Assembly (NCBI GenBank): GCA_040437565.1
Contig: JBDOQK010000019.1
Location: forward strand, 248,001-312,000
Length of the DNA: 64,000 bases
Source: Albugo candida
Taxonomy: Eukaryota > Oomycota > Peronosporomycetes > Albuginales
Direction of reading: 5' to 3'
This document shows positions 1-10,844 of the stretch, piece after piece (position 1 is the first letter of the stretch; every line of letters starts with the position of its first letter). The notes under the pieces are model-generated. The model did not search any database. It saw only the letters and a list, made by a program, of their open reading frames with translations, and had not been told where the DNA came from. The position numbers and the translations under genes were made by a program.

Positions 1-25
1 TACTCAGCCTCATACTCAAATTTGG

Positions 26-1918
26 TCAAAATTGCATATGCATGCGTTTGGCCACCTCAATTGCTCCTTTTATCATGTTGATTGCACGAACACGATCTTG
101 ACGCAACACACTGAAGGAAATCAATCCGACGAGTTGCCCTTTCTTGTCAACTGCAGCTCCACCACTAAATCCGTTGTCAAGCTGCGCCGCAGTTCGGAGC
201 ATCGCCTTATCAACTTCTTTACCATCGTAAAGTTGCGAGTCGGTACCAGAACATATAGCATGATGGACTGTGATGGTATTGTGCCCGCTGCTGGGATAAC
301 CAAACATCCACATTTCGTCACCAGGCTCCACATTATTAGAATTTCCAATGGGGACAGCAGGAAGTCTCTCAATGCTTTCGGAAGAAGTGCCCTGGATTCG
401 TACAACATTCCACTTTTTCGCGATGATTCGATCCGTAACATCTCCGATGTAGATTCCACTCGGTGGGTCTGATAAAACTTCATGGTCAATGCGTAAGAGA
501 GCATAATCAAGCTCCTCGTTGCAACATTCTGGGATTGCTTTGGCGTGATATTTCCATAGTGGAGGTAGTGAAGTAGACTCGGTTGGGGCCACTAAAATCA
601 TGAAATCATCGCTATAAATGCTATCGAAATGTTCGCCTTGTAAGCAGTGACGGGCAGTCGCAATCAGTCCCTTCTCGTGTATCACGATGCCGGAGCCCAC
701 ATTGCACAAATCACCGTCAGTAGTCAGAATAGCGATTCGGACTGCGGACTGCTGAACACGACGTACAAGGGAAGCTTTGTACTGCTTCATTTCGGCCCGT
801 TTTTGTTTAAATCTCGACACAGGTGCCACAGCCCGCGACGATGCCGTTGAGGGTCGTAAACTTTCGTCCTCGTCCTCCAGAAGCTCATCATCGCCAAAAT
901 CAGCCAAGCATGCTGCAGCATTCAGTAGTTTGATTCTCGGCCCAAATGGGATGCCCAAGTCCCGTAAATGGCCGGCATTCATCAGACACAACGATTCCAC
1001 ATCGATTTCTTCAGCTTCAAAAATAGGAGCATATTTGCTCAGTCCCATTGACGTCAACAAACTCGACATCACTTGAAAACTCTTCTTCTTCTCCGCAGCG
1101 CGTCGTGCTGCATATCGTACGGCAAACTTCTTATGCCACGACAAGTGTTCGAATTCCACACCATGAATTTCCCGTTGCAGCGCAACCAAGGATTGCTTAT
1201 GCTTGAAATTGGAGTCATCACCGAACTCGCCAATATAAATCGGGCGCCAGACGATGTCAAGTAAAGCTCGTTTGTACCAAAATCGACATGTCATCGATGC
1301 CAGTATCAAATCCACGTGATTGAGAAAGCTCAGCATGTGGGTAAAGACACCTCGAGGTACCCACGCCTTAGAATGAATGAATGAATTTGCAGGTACTTTA
1401 TTCATGCATAGCACTTTTGGAAAACAGGTTTCACACACTCGAGATTTGTGCGTGTGCCCAGCCAGTGAGATTCGATGGCGAGAACATTTTTGACAAAATA
1501 CATAACCACAACGCCGACATCGATGGGATCGTCTCAATAAAGAGAACTTTTCTTTGCAAATATTGCAACATGGTGAGCCAAAAAAAGGAGATGCCCAACG
1601 ATCAAATTGCTTGGACGATGGAGACGGAGCCATGGGTGAGTTCATTTGGGTGTTGATATTATTATTGATCGTCTGCGCACCCTGCATCCCCTTGTGTTCA
1701 TGAGTCGAGTACGAACGACCCGATCCATTAGTGACATTGCTGAGGTTTCTTTGATGTAAAAGCTTCTGAGCACCAGAACAGTATCCATCCCCGGATTGAC
1801 TTCGCCCTAAGGCTACAAATTGCGGTCTCGAAGACTTTGCTCCATTTCGCTGCATTGAAATGTTGATTGCAATATTACAAGCAAAAACTGTTATTATATA
1901 CGAACACTCGAAAGACAA
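26..1918 (-). CDS. FYVE / F-box / SAM / trypsin-like protease fusion protein
   Basis: Single uninterrupted 630-codon reading frame. A FYVE-type zinc finger lies at about residues 117-170, with CxxC pairs at C118/C121, C134/C137, C142/C145 and C162/C165 and the basic RRSHRC signature that binds PtdIns3P. An F-box-like helix set follows at about 188-230, a SAM domain at about 280-340, and a trypsin-like serine protease fold at about 390-620 with a plausible triad His424 (TARHC), Asp471 (ELDYALL) and Ser585 (NGFSGGAA). This would be an endosome-targeted protease-like protein with a possible SCF link. Known from the families: FYVE targets endosomes and F-boxes bind Skp1. Inferred: the protease is active. 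The first Met opens a hydrophobic stretch; Met22 (at 1855) is an equally good start and gives 609 residues. The 3' end lies close to the left edge but the stop codon is inside. It is transcribed divergently from the MYND gene. Confidence 0.85.
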   Translation of the reverse strand: MSFECSYIITVFACNIAINISMQRNGAKSSRPQFVALGRSQSGDGYCSGAQKLLHQRNLSNVTNGSGRSYSTHEHKGMQGAQTINNNINTQMNSPMAPSPSSKQFDRWASPFFGSPCCNICKEKFSLLRRSHRCRRCGYVFCQKCSRHRISLAGHTHKSRVCETCFPKVLCMNKVPANSFIHSKAWVPRGVFTHMLSFLNHVDLILASMTCRFWYKRALLDIVWRPIYIGEFGDDSNFKHKQSLVALQREIHGVEFEHLSWHKKFAVRYAARRAAEKKKSFQVMSSLLTSMGLSKYAPIFEAEEIDVESLCLMNAGHLRDLGIPFGPRIKLLNAAACLADFGDDELLEDEDESLRPSTASSRAVAPVSRFKQKRAEMKQYKASLVRRVQQSAVRIAILTTDGDLCNVGSGIVIHEKGLIATARHCLQGEHFDSIYSDDFMILVAPTESTSLPPLWKYHAKAIPECCNEELDYALLRIDHEVLSDPPSGIYIGDVTDRIIAKKWNVVRIQGTSSESIERLPAVPIGNSNNVEPGDEMWMFGYPSSGHNTITVHHAICSGTDSQLYDGKEVDKAMLRTAAQLDNGFSGGAAVDKKGQLVGLISFSVLRQDRVRAINMIKGAIEVAKRMHMQF

Positions 1919-2576
1919 CGCTTATAAAGTTTGCTGTTGTTTTAGCTGCTTGATTTTGCGCCCTGTGTCCTGGTTATAAATGAATGGGTACGAATTGCGC
2001 GCAAGAAACACGTCAAAAAGATGTGAAAAGAGGGTACTGATGTGTCCCGGGTGCAAACGGGTACTCTTCACTTTTATTCTAATTATGTCGCTCCTTTACT
2101 CAAGTGGAACTGCTTTTCATGTGGAAAGCACTGGATTTACCCTAGAGTCCAACGTGCTCAGCTGCCTGTGCATTTGCCATTTGAGCTTCCAGAATCTCGA
2201 ATTCTCAAAAACACATAGTGACAGAAACATAAGAACGGGTAATGTAGAAACATGCTTTTCGAATCTGATAGATTGATTCCAAAATGTGTGCGCATTTGTA
2301 ATAACAAGACTTTACACATCTACTGATTAGATGCTTGAATTGAACGGATTTCACTAAGCCGGGCTGTCGCGCTTTTGTAGCAAAAGGCTTGTATCTGGAA
2401 GCCAGATATTACGCGCTTTATTCAGCTGGCATCATTGCCCGAGGTACGGATGATTAAGTTCCGTTGATGTGCTAGATTTCTTAAGTGCGTGGCAATGACA
2501 GGCACACGTCATTCAAAAAGACGAATTCTCTCTGCCAAAGCTTAGCTAACTTCCTCTTTCATAGAATAATAAAGTC
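1919..2576. other. Intergenic region between divergent genes, with one short ORF
   Basis: This 658-bp spacer separates the FYVE-fusion gene (-) from the MYND gene (+) and presumably holds both promoters. The only notable content is a 98-codon plus-strand ORF at 1980-2276. From its second Met (2040) it begins with a cysteine pair and a hydrophobic run (FTFILIMSLLYSSG) that could act as a signal peptide, followed by a cysteine-rich tail. I do not call it as a gene: it has no recognisable family and no intact CHxC or RxLR effector motif. Confidence 0.3.
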
Positions 2577-3122
2577 ATGTCGGTCACGAAACGAAACAAG
2601 AAGTCAATGCCCCTCACAGATCTCCCCGTACCAGAATGCGATATCCGGTCAATTCTGCTCGCGAATGATGGAAGTTTATCGCGTGATTTTGAAGCAATTT
2701 TGACCAAACTTTTCATCTCCTACCTTGAAAAACCAACAGATAAATGTATGACGTTGGAGAATTTGAAAAAATTCAGCATCGACTGCAATCACGGAGTAGC
2801 GTTCTCCCATCACGAGATCAAAGAAATACAGACATACTTTCAGTGTGACGAGAAGAAGCAGTTGACTCTCAGAGGTTTCAAGGACATTTACCGCACTCAG
2901 TCAAGCGCAGAACCAATTGAAACCTGGCGGGATTTGCGTAGTTTGGGATACGAGAAAGAATTAGTAGAGCGATACTTTGCTTCTCTGAAATGCCACGTGT
3001 GCAAAGAAACCTCAAGTTTTGTTTGTTCGCGATGCAAATCGGCTCGTTATTGCTCCGAACAATGTCAAAAGAAGGACTGGAAGAGCAATCACAAAGTGTC
3101 CTGTAAAGTTATACATGCGTAG
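2577..3122 (+). CDS. MYND-type zinc-finger protein with degenerate EF-hand-like region
   Basis: 181-residue single-exon protein. The C-terminal MYND finger has the complete ligand set C139, C142, C150, C153, C159, C163, H172 and C176. MYND fingers usually bind proline-rich peptides and recruit co-repressors or chaperones. The stretch from about residue 40 to 110 is helical with two acidic loops (around DKCMTLENL and DEKKQLTLRGF) and resembles a pair of worn EF-hands, but canonical calcium ligands are not complete. The start ATG lies just after an in-frame stop-rich leader, so it is well fixed. The partner and pathway are unknown. Coding quality is good and the finger is unmistakable, so the gene is secure while its function is not. 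Confidence 0.8.
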   Translation: MSVTKRNKKSMPLTDLPVPECDIRSILLANDGSLSRDFEAILTKLFISYLEKPTDKCMTLENLKKFSIDCNHGVAFSHHEIKEIQTYFQCDEKKQLTLRGFKDIYRTQSSAEPIETWRDLRSLGYEKELVERYFASLKCHVCKETSSFVCSRCKSARYCSEQCQKKDWKSNHKVSCKVIHA

Positions 3123-3240
3123 TAGATTTAGCCAATTAAGAAAAATGAAAAATGATACGTGTTCAGTTCCATTTACTGACTTCCTAGCACTGTGACTTAA
3201 GTGAGATAGTATTCCGACGTCTTGGCTCGACGATATTCAG

Positions 3241-6200
3241 ATGGCGCAAATGAGCTCGGACGAAGAATTCGAAAAGTAACAATCCACGCAACCAGCAGTG
3301 AAATTATGATTCAGATACTGTATTGATTGCACAGATTCTTACTGGAGCAGGAGGATGAGAACGAAGAGAATGAGTCCCCACCAGATTATGACGCACTTCC
3401 TACATCTAAGATGGCTACACACACGTAACAGAACCCCATATCATCTACGTTTCTGTCGTCACCAAGTAATGAGCTCTAGCAGCGTACAGGAATTTGCGTC
3501 AAAGATCAGAACAAAGCACAATAAGACAGAGAAAGCCAGCAGAATTACTTTGGAAGAAAGAGTTGCTGAGATACTAAAACAATCGCGCCAAGATAAAATT
3601 CGAGGCGAAAGACATGAACCACTTATGGCTGACGAGGAAGAGGAGAATGAATTTATGGGCTCACCGGACACATCGTTTGAGATCAACTACGGAGAGCTAG
3701 ACTTGCATACCAGGGAACGTCATGCAGAAGTAACTCGTACATCGGTGCTCGGATAATCGCTCGCTAAATGTAGTCTGATGTGCTGTGTACTAAGCATATC
3801 TTTGGTGTAGCTAGTCCAGCTTCAACAGCGATGGATTCATATTGAACCCAACCGCGCTTGATAGCGCTGAACAAGGTGTTTTTCCTTGTTCTGAAACTAC
3901 TGGATACGCTTCACTTTCATCTTGTGTCGTAGAGAATCGCTATCAGCAACACAAATTGGAAAAGGAAGATCATACGTTGACGGAACTTGGATCCTATAAA
4001 AATTCTGTTGACTCATGGCCGGATTACTCGGATGACGAAGAATTTGTTAGCGAATTCGACCAGATGAGAGTTTGTGATTAAAGCGTGATCATCGACGATC
4101 ATCACCGATTCATTGTAGGATTTTATGTCATCGGAGGTACCGGGAATTCGCGAACCTGATCATCAACAATCAGCGATGCAAGCAACGAGAGCTATCGAGG
4201 TTGAATTCAAACCTAAGGACGCAATGGAGAAACCAGGATACGAAGATGAAGAATTTGAGGCAAGTGTGAGGACGACGGAGCTACAATATTCGACTATCTG
4301 TGTTTCCACTTTATAGGACGAAGTGGATCAAGTATCTCTCATACGGCATGGATTAGTTGATGAGATAAACGGATCAAATCTGCAACATCCACAAAGTATA
4401 ACCATAAAAGGTCAGTCGTATGTGGTTGACGAAGCGGTGGGGAATATGAAGAAACAGAACGACTTATTCACAAAGGAACCAAAGAACGTACAAAGCGCAA
4501 CTTTGGTAGAAAAGGATGGTTCGCACGATCTGATCGAACCAAAGTCATTCGACGGTCAAATCGAAACGGTGCACCAACCAAATGGGTCAACCAGTCCAGA
4601 AATTGCTGCGTTTGTATCACCAGTGCAGGTACTATTTTTTTTTCAAGACCGAAGCCAATTACAAAATCTGATTTAGTTTTCCTTACAGTCTCCTCCGCCT
4701 CCACCACCACCTGATGATGAGTCTGTCAATGAAGCGGTGGATTCTCCAATATCGGGTCAAATCAGTCAATTCAGTATGGCTCCACAACAGAACACTCTGA
4801 CGACTTCTGTGGTAAACGTAATGATCGATGGAGTCTCGAACGAGACAACAAAGTTACCTGAAGCAAAGGATATCAACTCTGTATATCACAATAAACACGA
4901 CGGGGACATTAAATGGAGTCAAGATAGTGAAAAACATGAAGAAAAGCGTCTGATGAAAGAACAAGAGTTGGCTTTCTTCTTGCGACAAGCAAAAAGTCAG
5001 ATAGCGGATTTGGAGCAACAGCTGCGTCGAAAGGAAGACAATACGAATGCGGCAAAGGCGAAGAACAATGCGTTCAATCCTGAACATCATGAAGCCATCA
5101 AATCCGAAAATATCACACGACTGGAGAATGAAATTCAGTCACAAGAGCAATTGATTCAGGCTTTTCAGCGTGAAAATGAACAACTTATGCTGAAAATGAA
5201 ACAAATCCAATCAGAAACTAATTACGACATTCATCTCGAAAACAAGCGACTCAAATTAGAATTGCAGCACTCGATTCAGTTTGTTGACAAACCTGTAGGT
5301 GTGCCAATCGAGAGCGTACCGATGCAGCAATATCACACTGCCGTGGAGGCGCGGTTACGTGCGGAAAGTCAGGCCGCAGCCTTACAGGAAGAAATTACAA
5401 GTCTACAACACGTATATCGTGAAAGAGAGCTCGAATGGAAATCTCGCTTGAATCAAATTGAGAAGGCAATGCGTCACATGGAAAGCAAGTACGAAGGCAT
5501 AGATCTTGATCAAGTTGTTCAAGAGCATGTGCAGGTCCGGCAACTAGAGAAACAGCTAGAATTTCAAGAAAAGCAGGCAGCGCATACTGCAAAAAGTTTG
5601 CAGAAAAAATTAGAGTGGTACATTGAAAATCAGAAGCTGCTCGAAGACCAAGAACAAGAGGTAGATCAACTCAAGAGGCGAATTCGAGAACTTGAATCAT
5701 GTGCCGGCAAAGAGAACGAAGGGAAAGTGAGCATGAGAGCAAAAGAGGCCGTACATGATCAAGGAGGATCTTACTTGCGATCACGCACCGATTTACGTCG
5801 TATACAGAAGCTAGAGAAGCTGGTGAAGGAGCTGCAATCTGCATTAGAGAAACGTCATCCGGACAGTGTGACGTCTTTATTGTTGGCTTTTCGTCAGGCC
5901 GATGAGAAAACTCAAACCGAACAAGTTGCAAGTGAATACCAAAAGAAGATGGAGTGTCTTCATATGGAACTAGAAGCACTGCGTACGAAATATGAGTGCA
6001 AAGTTCAGAGCTTTCGTCAGCAACATGAAAAATTAAAGCTTCATTACGAACAAAAGTTGGCGGATGCATCACGTAGTGGATGTACAAGCACTCAACACTC
6101 GAAAAATGTCCGTAGTAAAGGGAGTCACAGCAATGAGAAGAAGCCTTTTCCGGATCAAAAAAAGCAAATTGCTCGTCTCCGTGAATTTTACGCTGCAAAA

Positions 6201-7081
6201 GCTCGAGACATGGAGCGTAAATGGGCAGCAAAATTTGAATCTGCAATGGCGTCAAAGTCCAAAAAAATTAATTGCGGTAGCTGTCAGGCTCGTTCAGCCG
6301 CTCAATTGGGCGCTCAAGATCTTGAGTCAGCGGTGGAGAGGAAGGATGAAAGGCTAGACGAGATAGATGCGCAGAATCGAGTCGCTATCGAAGTGGAAAA
6401 AGAAAAGGTGAGAACGCTCACTGACCAACTGAAGCAGAGTGAAATGACCCGACAGCAACTCGCACAAAATTTCGACTCGTTACAAGCATTGCGGTCATCT
6501 GTAGAGTCCAACCAGCGTACCGTTGAGAAAGCTGCACGAGGCACTCAAACGAAGACTGATTTTGTGGAATTGGAACGATACGAAATCCTCGAGCGGAAGC
6601 TCAAATGGCAGGAAGAAGAGCGAATTTCACTAAAAACGCAACATGAAGCAGAGTGTCAAAAATTAAAAAGCAAGATTCATCGCATACACAAAGAAAACAG
6701 AAAAGTACTTGTATCACACGCAATGCAAGTAGAGAAGCTAGAAAATGATATCACGAGAGCTCAAGTCGAGAAGCACCAGATCTACCCAGAGCTTCGTTTG
6801 ATGGAATCTCTTGCCGGAAAGGTGGACACACTAGCTCGAAAATACCATTTGCGGCAGACAGAATTAGACTTGATGGTGTCCCGGACAAAATCGATTCGTG
6901 AATTGGAAATTGCTCAAGTTCAGCGAAAGTACACACTGGTTCTTGCTGAGAAAAATGCAGAGATACAGTGCTTTGAGCAAAAGGTGAGGCACAATATTTT
7001 CCGGTAAAGTATGTACTGACTGTATGCGAGCTATAGCTGGAAGAGATGATCAATGAAATGGAAGCATTACGAGGTGGGTAA
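3241..7081 (+). CDS. Long coiled-coil protein, CEP162-like (eight exons)
   Basis: Exons joined by phase-consistent GT-AG introns: 3241-3275, 3335-3424, 3483-3744, 3815-4069, 4119-4265, 4317-4628, 4689-6983 and 7037-7081, giving 1146 residues. The N-terminal third is acidic and low in complexity, with EDE-rich patches and a proline run at the start of exon 7. From about residue 430 to the end it is continuous coiled coil rich in E, K and Q heptads. A segment around 5810-5900, with LEKLVKEL and EKRHPDSV motifs, recalls the conserved region of CEP162/QN1, the axoneme-binding protein that promotes transition-zone assembly. This fits an organism with flagellate zoospores. The family name rests on remembered motif similarity only; a generic centrosomal coiled-coil protein is the alternative. 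All seven introns are 49-70 bp. Confidence 0.65.
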
Positions 7082-8189
7082 GATCGGAGATACAGTTAAA
7101 CCGATCGTGGTTTGGGCTGTGATGATGCAAATTGTAAAAGGACGTCATTATGAAGACCGCTCTCTGCTTTTGTCTACTTTTACCACATTAGTCTAAAATG
7201 TTCGCACAGCCTGGCTCTACTCCGAATATTTTCAGACTGAAATAAAAGCCACCGAGAATGCTAGTATTAGAAGAAGTACACAATCCTTACTAGTGTTGGG
7301 GCCCAAATCAGCATGATAATTGCACTCAGGTCTCAGCGAAGCAATTTTCGTACGCAAGGATGGTTGATCGGATAAGGAGTGACTCAGGTATCTTTTATCA
7401 GCTCTAGTAAACCCGATCGATAGAATGCTTGTCCGCATAGCTACATGTTCGGGCTTTCCTGAATGTAGCTCGAGTTTTCTCACTTTGAACGTTGTGCGCG
7501 ACTTGTCAGCATGCAAGTAGCTTATTGACTTGCACGTATCTAGAAGAGTAACAAAAGCTTCCTGGTTGAATGAAGCTATTTTGAGTCAGTGAATGCCCTC
7601 CAAACGCCGCTGTGAGAAGTGCTTTACTCAATTTACAGTCGCTGTAGACACTGCTTCGTAACGTTAAGTGACATCATCCCAAGCTATCAGGTATGCGAAG
7701 TGGGCAATAGTCGACTGAACTTATGTCAGCTCTTCTCTACGGGGACCCTACTCGCAATGCAATTCTTTTTGTATTTTGTATGGAGCGTTAGAAAAAGTGG
7801 TACCCAAAAAAGAAGTTGTCGCCATCCCTTTCTTTTGGTTGATACAAAATTTCTTTCTTTTGTCAATTGTACTGCTTCTGTCGTGTCATAAAAGACGGAT
7901 ACAAACTTTCAGGCTATTATTGCTAGGCGGCATCAAGACAAAAAGGCTCCGACACGTGAATCCACTGATCGGGCAAAACAACCTGACCCAGTGTAAGTGA
8001 AAAGTATCGATCGGATTTTTCAGACTTTATTTTGTAGGTAGCAAAAAATTTACAATTAAGTACTTCTTCCGCTATTGATAGCTTGTGATCGCGCAACAAC
8101 ACTACAAACAACGTCATTATTAAAAAAACAAACGAAAGCTGACAGCGGTGGATCCCACCTACATTTTCCCACCCTATCTGTATACCGTT
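7082..8189. other. Non-coding or undeciphered stretch
   Basis: About 1.1 kb between the coiled-coil gene and the HAD gene without a convincing model. At 7593 an ATG opens a short frame with RCEKCF, and the next frame 20 bp on carries SRCRHCF, so together they look like the front of a FYVE-type finger broken by a frame change. Near 7796-8000 there are exon-like pieces (a frame ending in RAKQPDPV before a stop at about 8000) behind a good polypyrimidine-AG acceptor at 7912. These could be a small multi-exon gene or a decayed copy; I could not join them. Confidence 0.25.
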
Positions 8190-8987
8190 ATGGAAATTAT
8201 GACAACACAAACTCCTCAGCTGTTGGTAGCTACACATAGTCTAGACGGCCCATGTCATATTCCAAAATCACATCGTCCAGATGCGCCATCACAGTATACT
8301 AAATGTCCTACTCGGGAGCGTACGGTAGTAGTGTTTGACTGGGATGACACGCTGTGTCCGAGCACGTGGTTACATGCAAACAATCTTTTACCGAAATGCC
8401 GAGGTGATCCAGTCTTCTTATCAGCGCAACAGCAAAAGACACTAGATGCTATCAGTTCAAATGTCATCCGGATTATAAGAAAAGCCGTTAGTTTTGGTCC
8501 GGTATTCATTGTGACAGCCGCAGAATATGGCTGGGTTGAATTATCATGCACTTTGTTCATGCCATCTGCGCAAGAGATCTTGAATTTACCAGATGTTCAT
8601 GTCGTTTCAGCTAGGACATGGTACGAACAGACATTCGGGTATCAAGGTGATGCAAACAGTTGGAAGTATGAAGTGATGCAGCTGATTGCGCAAAAGTGTT
8701 TTGCCGAAAGCACAACATCGCTCGATTCATATTTCAATCTCGTATCTATCGGTGACTCGATGGCTGAACGAGATGCATGTCATTTGGCAATTGAAAATAT
8801 TCCGAACACGTACGCAAAGACGCTGAAATATATAGAGCATCCTGGATCGGAAGAAATGATTCAACAATTACAGCTCACGTTCGAATCGTTCGACCAGATG
8901 TGCACTTGGGAGAACTGTTTAGATCTACAGCTGACACGATCGCAGTTGCAGGAGTTGCAAAAGCTAAACAGCACCAACAGTATTTAA
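8190..8987 (+). CDS. HAD-like phosphatase-family protein with FDWDDTLCPS motif
   Basis: 265 residues from the ATG at 8190; an upstream in-frame GTG at 8148 is less likely as a start. HAD motif I is explicit as VVFDWDDTLCPS with the nucleophile/acid pair Asp50 and Asp52. A motif IV-like VSIGDSMAERDA appears near residue 190, with its GD and D residues suited to Mg2+ binding. Between them lies the EYGWVELS region that often follows in this protist-enriched branch. The family comprises phosphatases and other phosphotransferases; the substrate cannot be inferred. The fold assignment is strong and the specific function is unknown. Confidence 0.8.
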   Translation: MEIMTTQTPQLLVATHSLDGPCHIPKSHRPDAPSQYTKCPTRERTVVVFDWDDTLCPSTWLHANNLLPKCRGDPVFLSAQQQKTLDAISSNVIRIIRKAVSFGPVFIVTAAEYGWVELSCTLFMPSAQEILNLPDVHVVSARTWYEQTFGYQGDANSWKYEVMQLIAQKCFAESTTSLDSYFNLVSIGDSMAERDACHLAIENIPNTYAKTLKYIEHPGSEEMIQQLQLTFESFDQMCTWENCLDLQLTRSQLQELQKLNSTNSI

Positions 8988-9219
8988 GACCGGAAAAGGG
9001 ATTATAAAATTCATGAATATAATTTTAGAATACATTAAAATACGCTGATAAACTTCGTCCAGTGACCATAGCGATCCCTTCAAGCCATTGCTTGGATTGC
9101 CCGTACCATTTGAGTTGGTCTACAAGATACAAGCGAGAGTACATGCTTTGAACCTTGTCGGATCAGGATTTTCCAATAAAGAGAGGATGGTGTATGACAC
9201 TATTTGTGCCCTTCACAAT

Positions 9220-10844
9220 ATGGACAGCGGACGTACATCGCAAAAAATCATTTTCGTACTGATCGATGGATTAGCAGATGTTTCGGTATCTGAGCTAAAC
9301 GATGCGACTCCCTTGAGCCACGCAGTTACCCCTGCGATGGATCGGATAGCATGTAAGGGATCTGATTGATTGATAAACAGTCACTAGACTTATGCTCGGT
9401 CATGTAGCGGCAGGACTGAATGGGCTGATGGATCCGGTCTCCCCAGGTTACGCATGTGGTAGCGATACCGCTCATATGAGTATTTTGGGATACAATCCGT
9501 TTATGTAGGCATCCTCTCCACAATTTTACTTGCCTTTCATTGAGCCTCATTTGCATTAGTCATTATCGTGGTCGTGGGTCATTTGAAGCAATGGGTGCTG
9601 GATTATTAATGGAAAATGGCGATGTGGCTTTCAAATGCAATTTTGCTACGATTGAGACAGTTAGTTTCATGCGCGCTGGGTCATGAATGCTTACTCGAGT
9701 GTTTTGTCCAGGTTGATGGTCAAAGGATTGTGACAAAACGAAGAGTAGATCGAGACTTTTCACAATGGGGAATTGAGTTGTGTTCTTTCTTAGACCAACA
9801 ACCGCTTGCAGATTTTCCAACTGTGCGCATATCTACAAAGTATGCGACAGAGCATCGTTGTGGAATTGTTTTCAAAGGTCCAAGTCTTTGCGATAGAATT
9901 ACTGGAACCGACCCACTCAAAGACAAGTACGCTGCTCAATGCATATAGCGGCAACTCTATACTAGGACTCAATCGGTTTACACTGCTTAGTCTGCCACTG
10001 CGAAGATCAGATAATCTGGATGATTCCCCTGAAGCTATTTATTCGAGTCAGGTGAACTTTACTCGATTGTTTCGATAGAAATGCAGTTTCGATTAACCAA
10101 GTCATGCTATAGGTCCTCAACGCGGCATCTGATGCGTTCCATGAACGACTTTGCACGCATCCGATCAATCTCGAACGAGTTCAGAAAGGTTTGCCTCCTG
10201 CAAATGTTGTTCTTTTACGGGGACCCGGTGAACGCATCAATGTGCCAACTTTTGAAGAAACGCATGGTTTGAAATCATTCATGATTGCTCCTACGTGTAT
10301 AATCGCGGGTCTTGGGGCGTCTCTGGGCATGACTCTTGTTCAAGCACCAAATGCAACAGGTGATTACCACTCTGACTTCAATTCTAAAGCCAAAACAGCC
10401 GTTGCGGAATTGACCAAAGATGATCGATCGTATGACTTTGCATTTGTGCATGTCAAGGCCGTTGATGACGCGGGTCACGATTGTTCATTGGAAAAGAAAG
10501 TTCACTTGATAGAAAAGTGTGATGAAATGATACAAGTCTTGCTGGATGGTCTACAGGAGCACGTTCAAGATTCTATTATTGTGGTGACAGGAGATCACAC
10601 GACTCCAGTTGATTATGGTGATCATACCTTTGAGCCTGTACCCTTTACGATCGCGCACGTCCCCATGGTAGCTAATGCAAAGGCGTGTATCAGCAATCAC
10701 AACAGCGCGCAATTGCAGGGCCAAGTGAGTGATGATGTCACCCAATTTTCAGAGCTCTCGGCAGCAAGAGGTGCATTGGGTCGCTTTTCAGGCGATCAAG
10801 TCATGTCGCTCATCAAGCGATACAGCGGCAACTCGAGTGGTTGA
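9220..10844 (+). CDS. apgM: 2,3-bisphosphoglycerate-independent phosphoglycerate mutase, archaeal type
   Basis: Six exons: 9220-9352, 9408-9504, 9560-9659, 9712-9926, 9991-10051 and 10113-10844, with introns of 52-64 bp, giving 445 residues. The protein interconverts 3- and 2-phosphoglycerate in glycolysis (EC 5.4.2.12) in the cytosol. Seen: metal-binding [10 protein letters not shown] near the start, the phospho-serine motif [10 protein letters not shown] split close to the exon 2/3 junction, [22 protein letters not shown] across the exon 4/5 junction, and the C-terminal metal sites KAVDDAGHD and VTGDHTTP. All are hallmarks of the alkaline-phosphatase-superfamily ApgM group. An ATG 33 bp upstream (9187) is in frame; 9220 is preferred because it sits just before the core strand. 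The intron positions are forced by these conserved blocks. Confidence 0.9.

Noticed and set aside
1980-2276. CHxC-type or RxLR effector
   Set aside because: Hydrophobic start and cysteines are present, but no CHxC or RxLR motif and no intact longer frame.
5671-6255. Long antisense ORFs inside the coiled-coil gene
   Set aside because: They are shadows of the biased coiled-coil codon use; no domain, start context or splice support.
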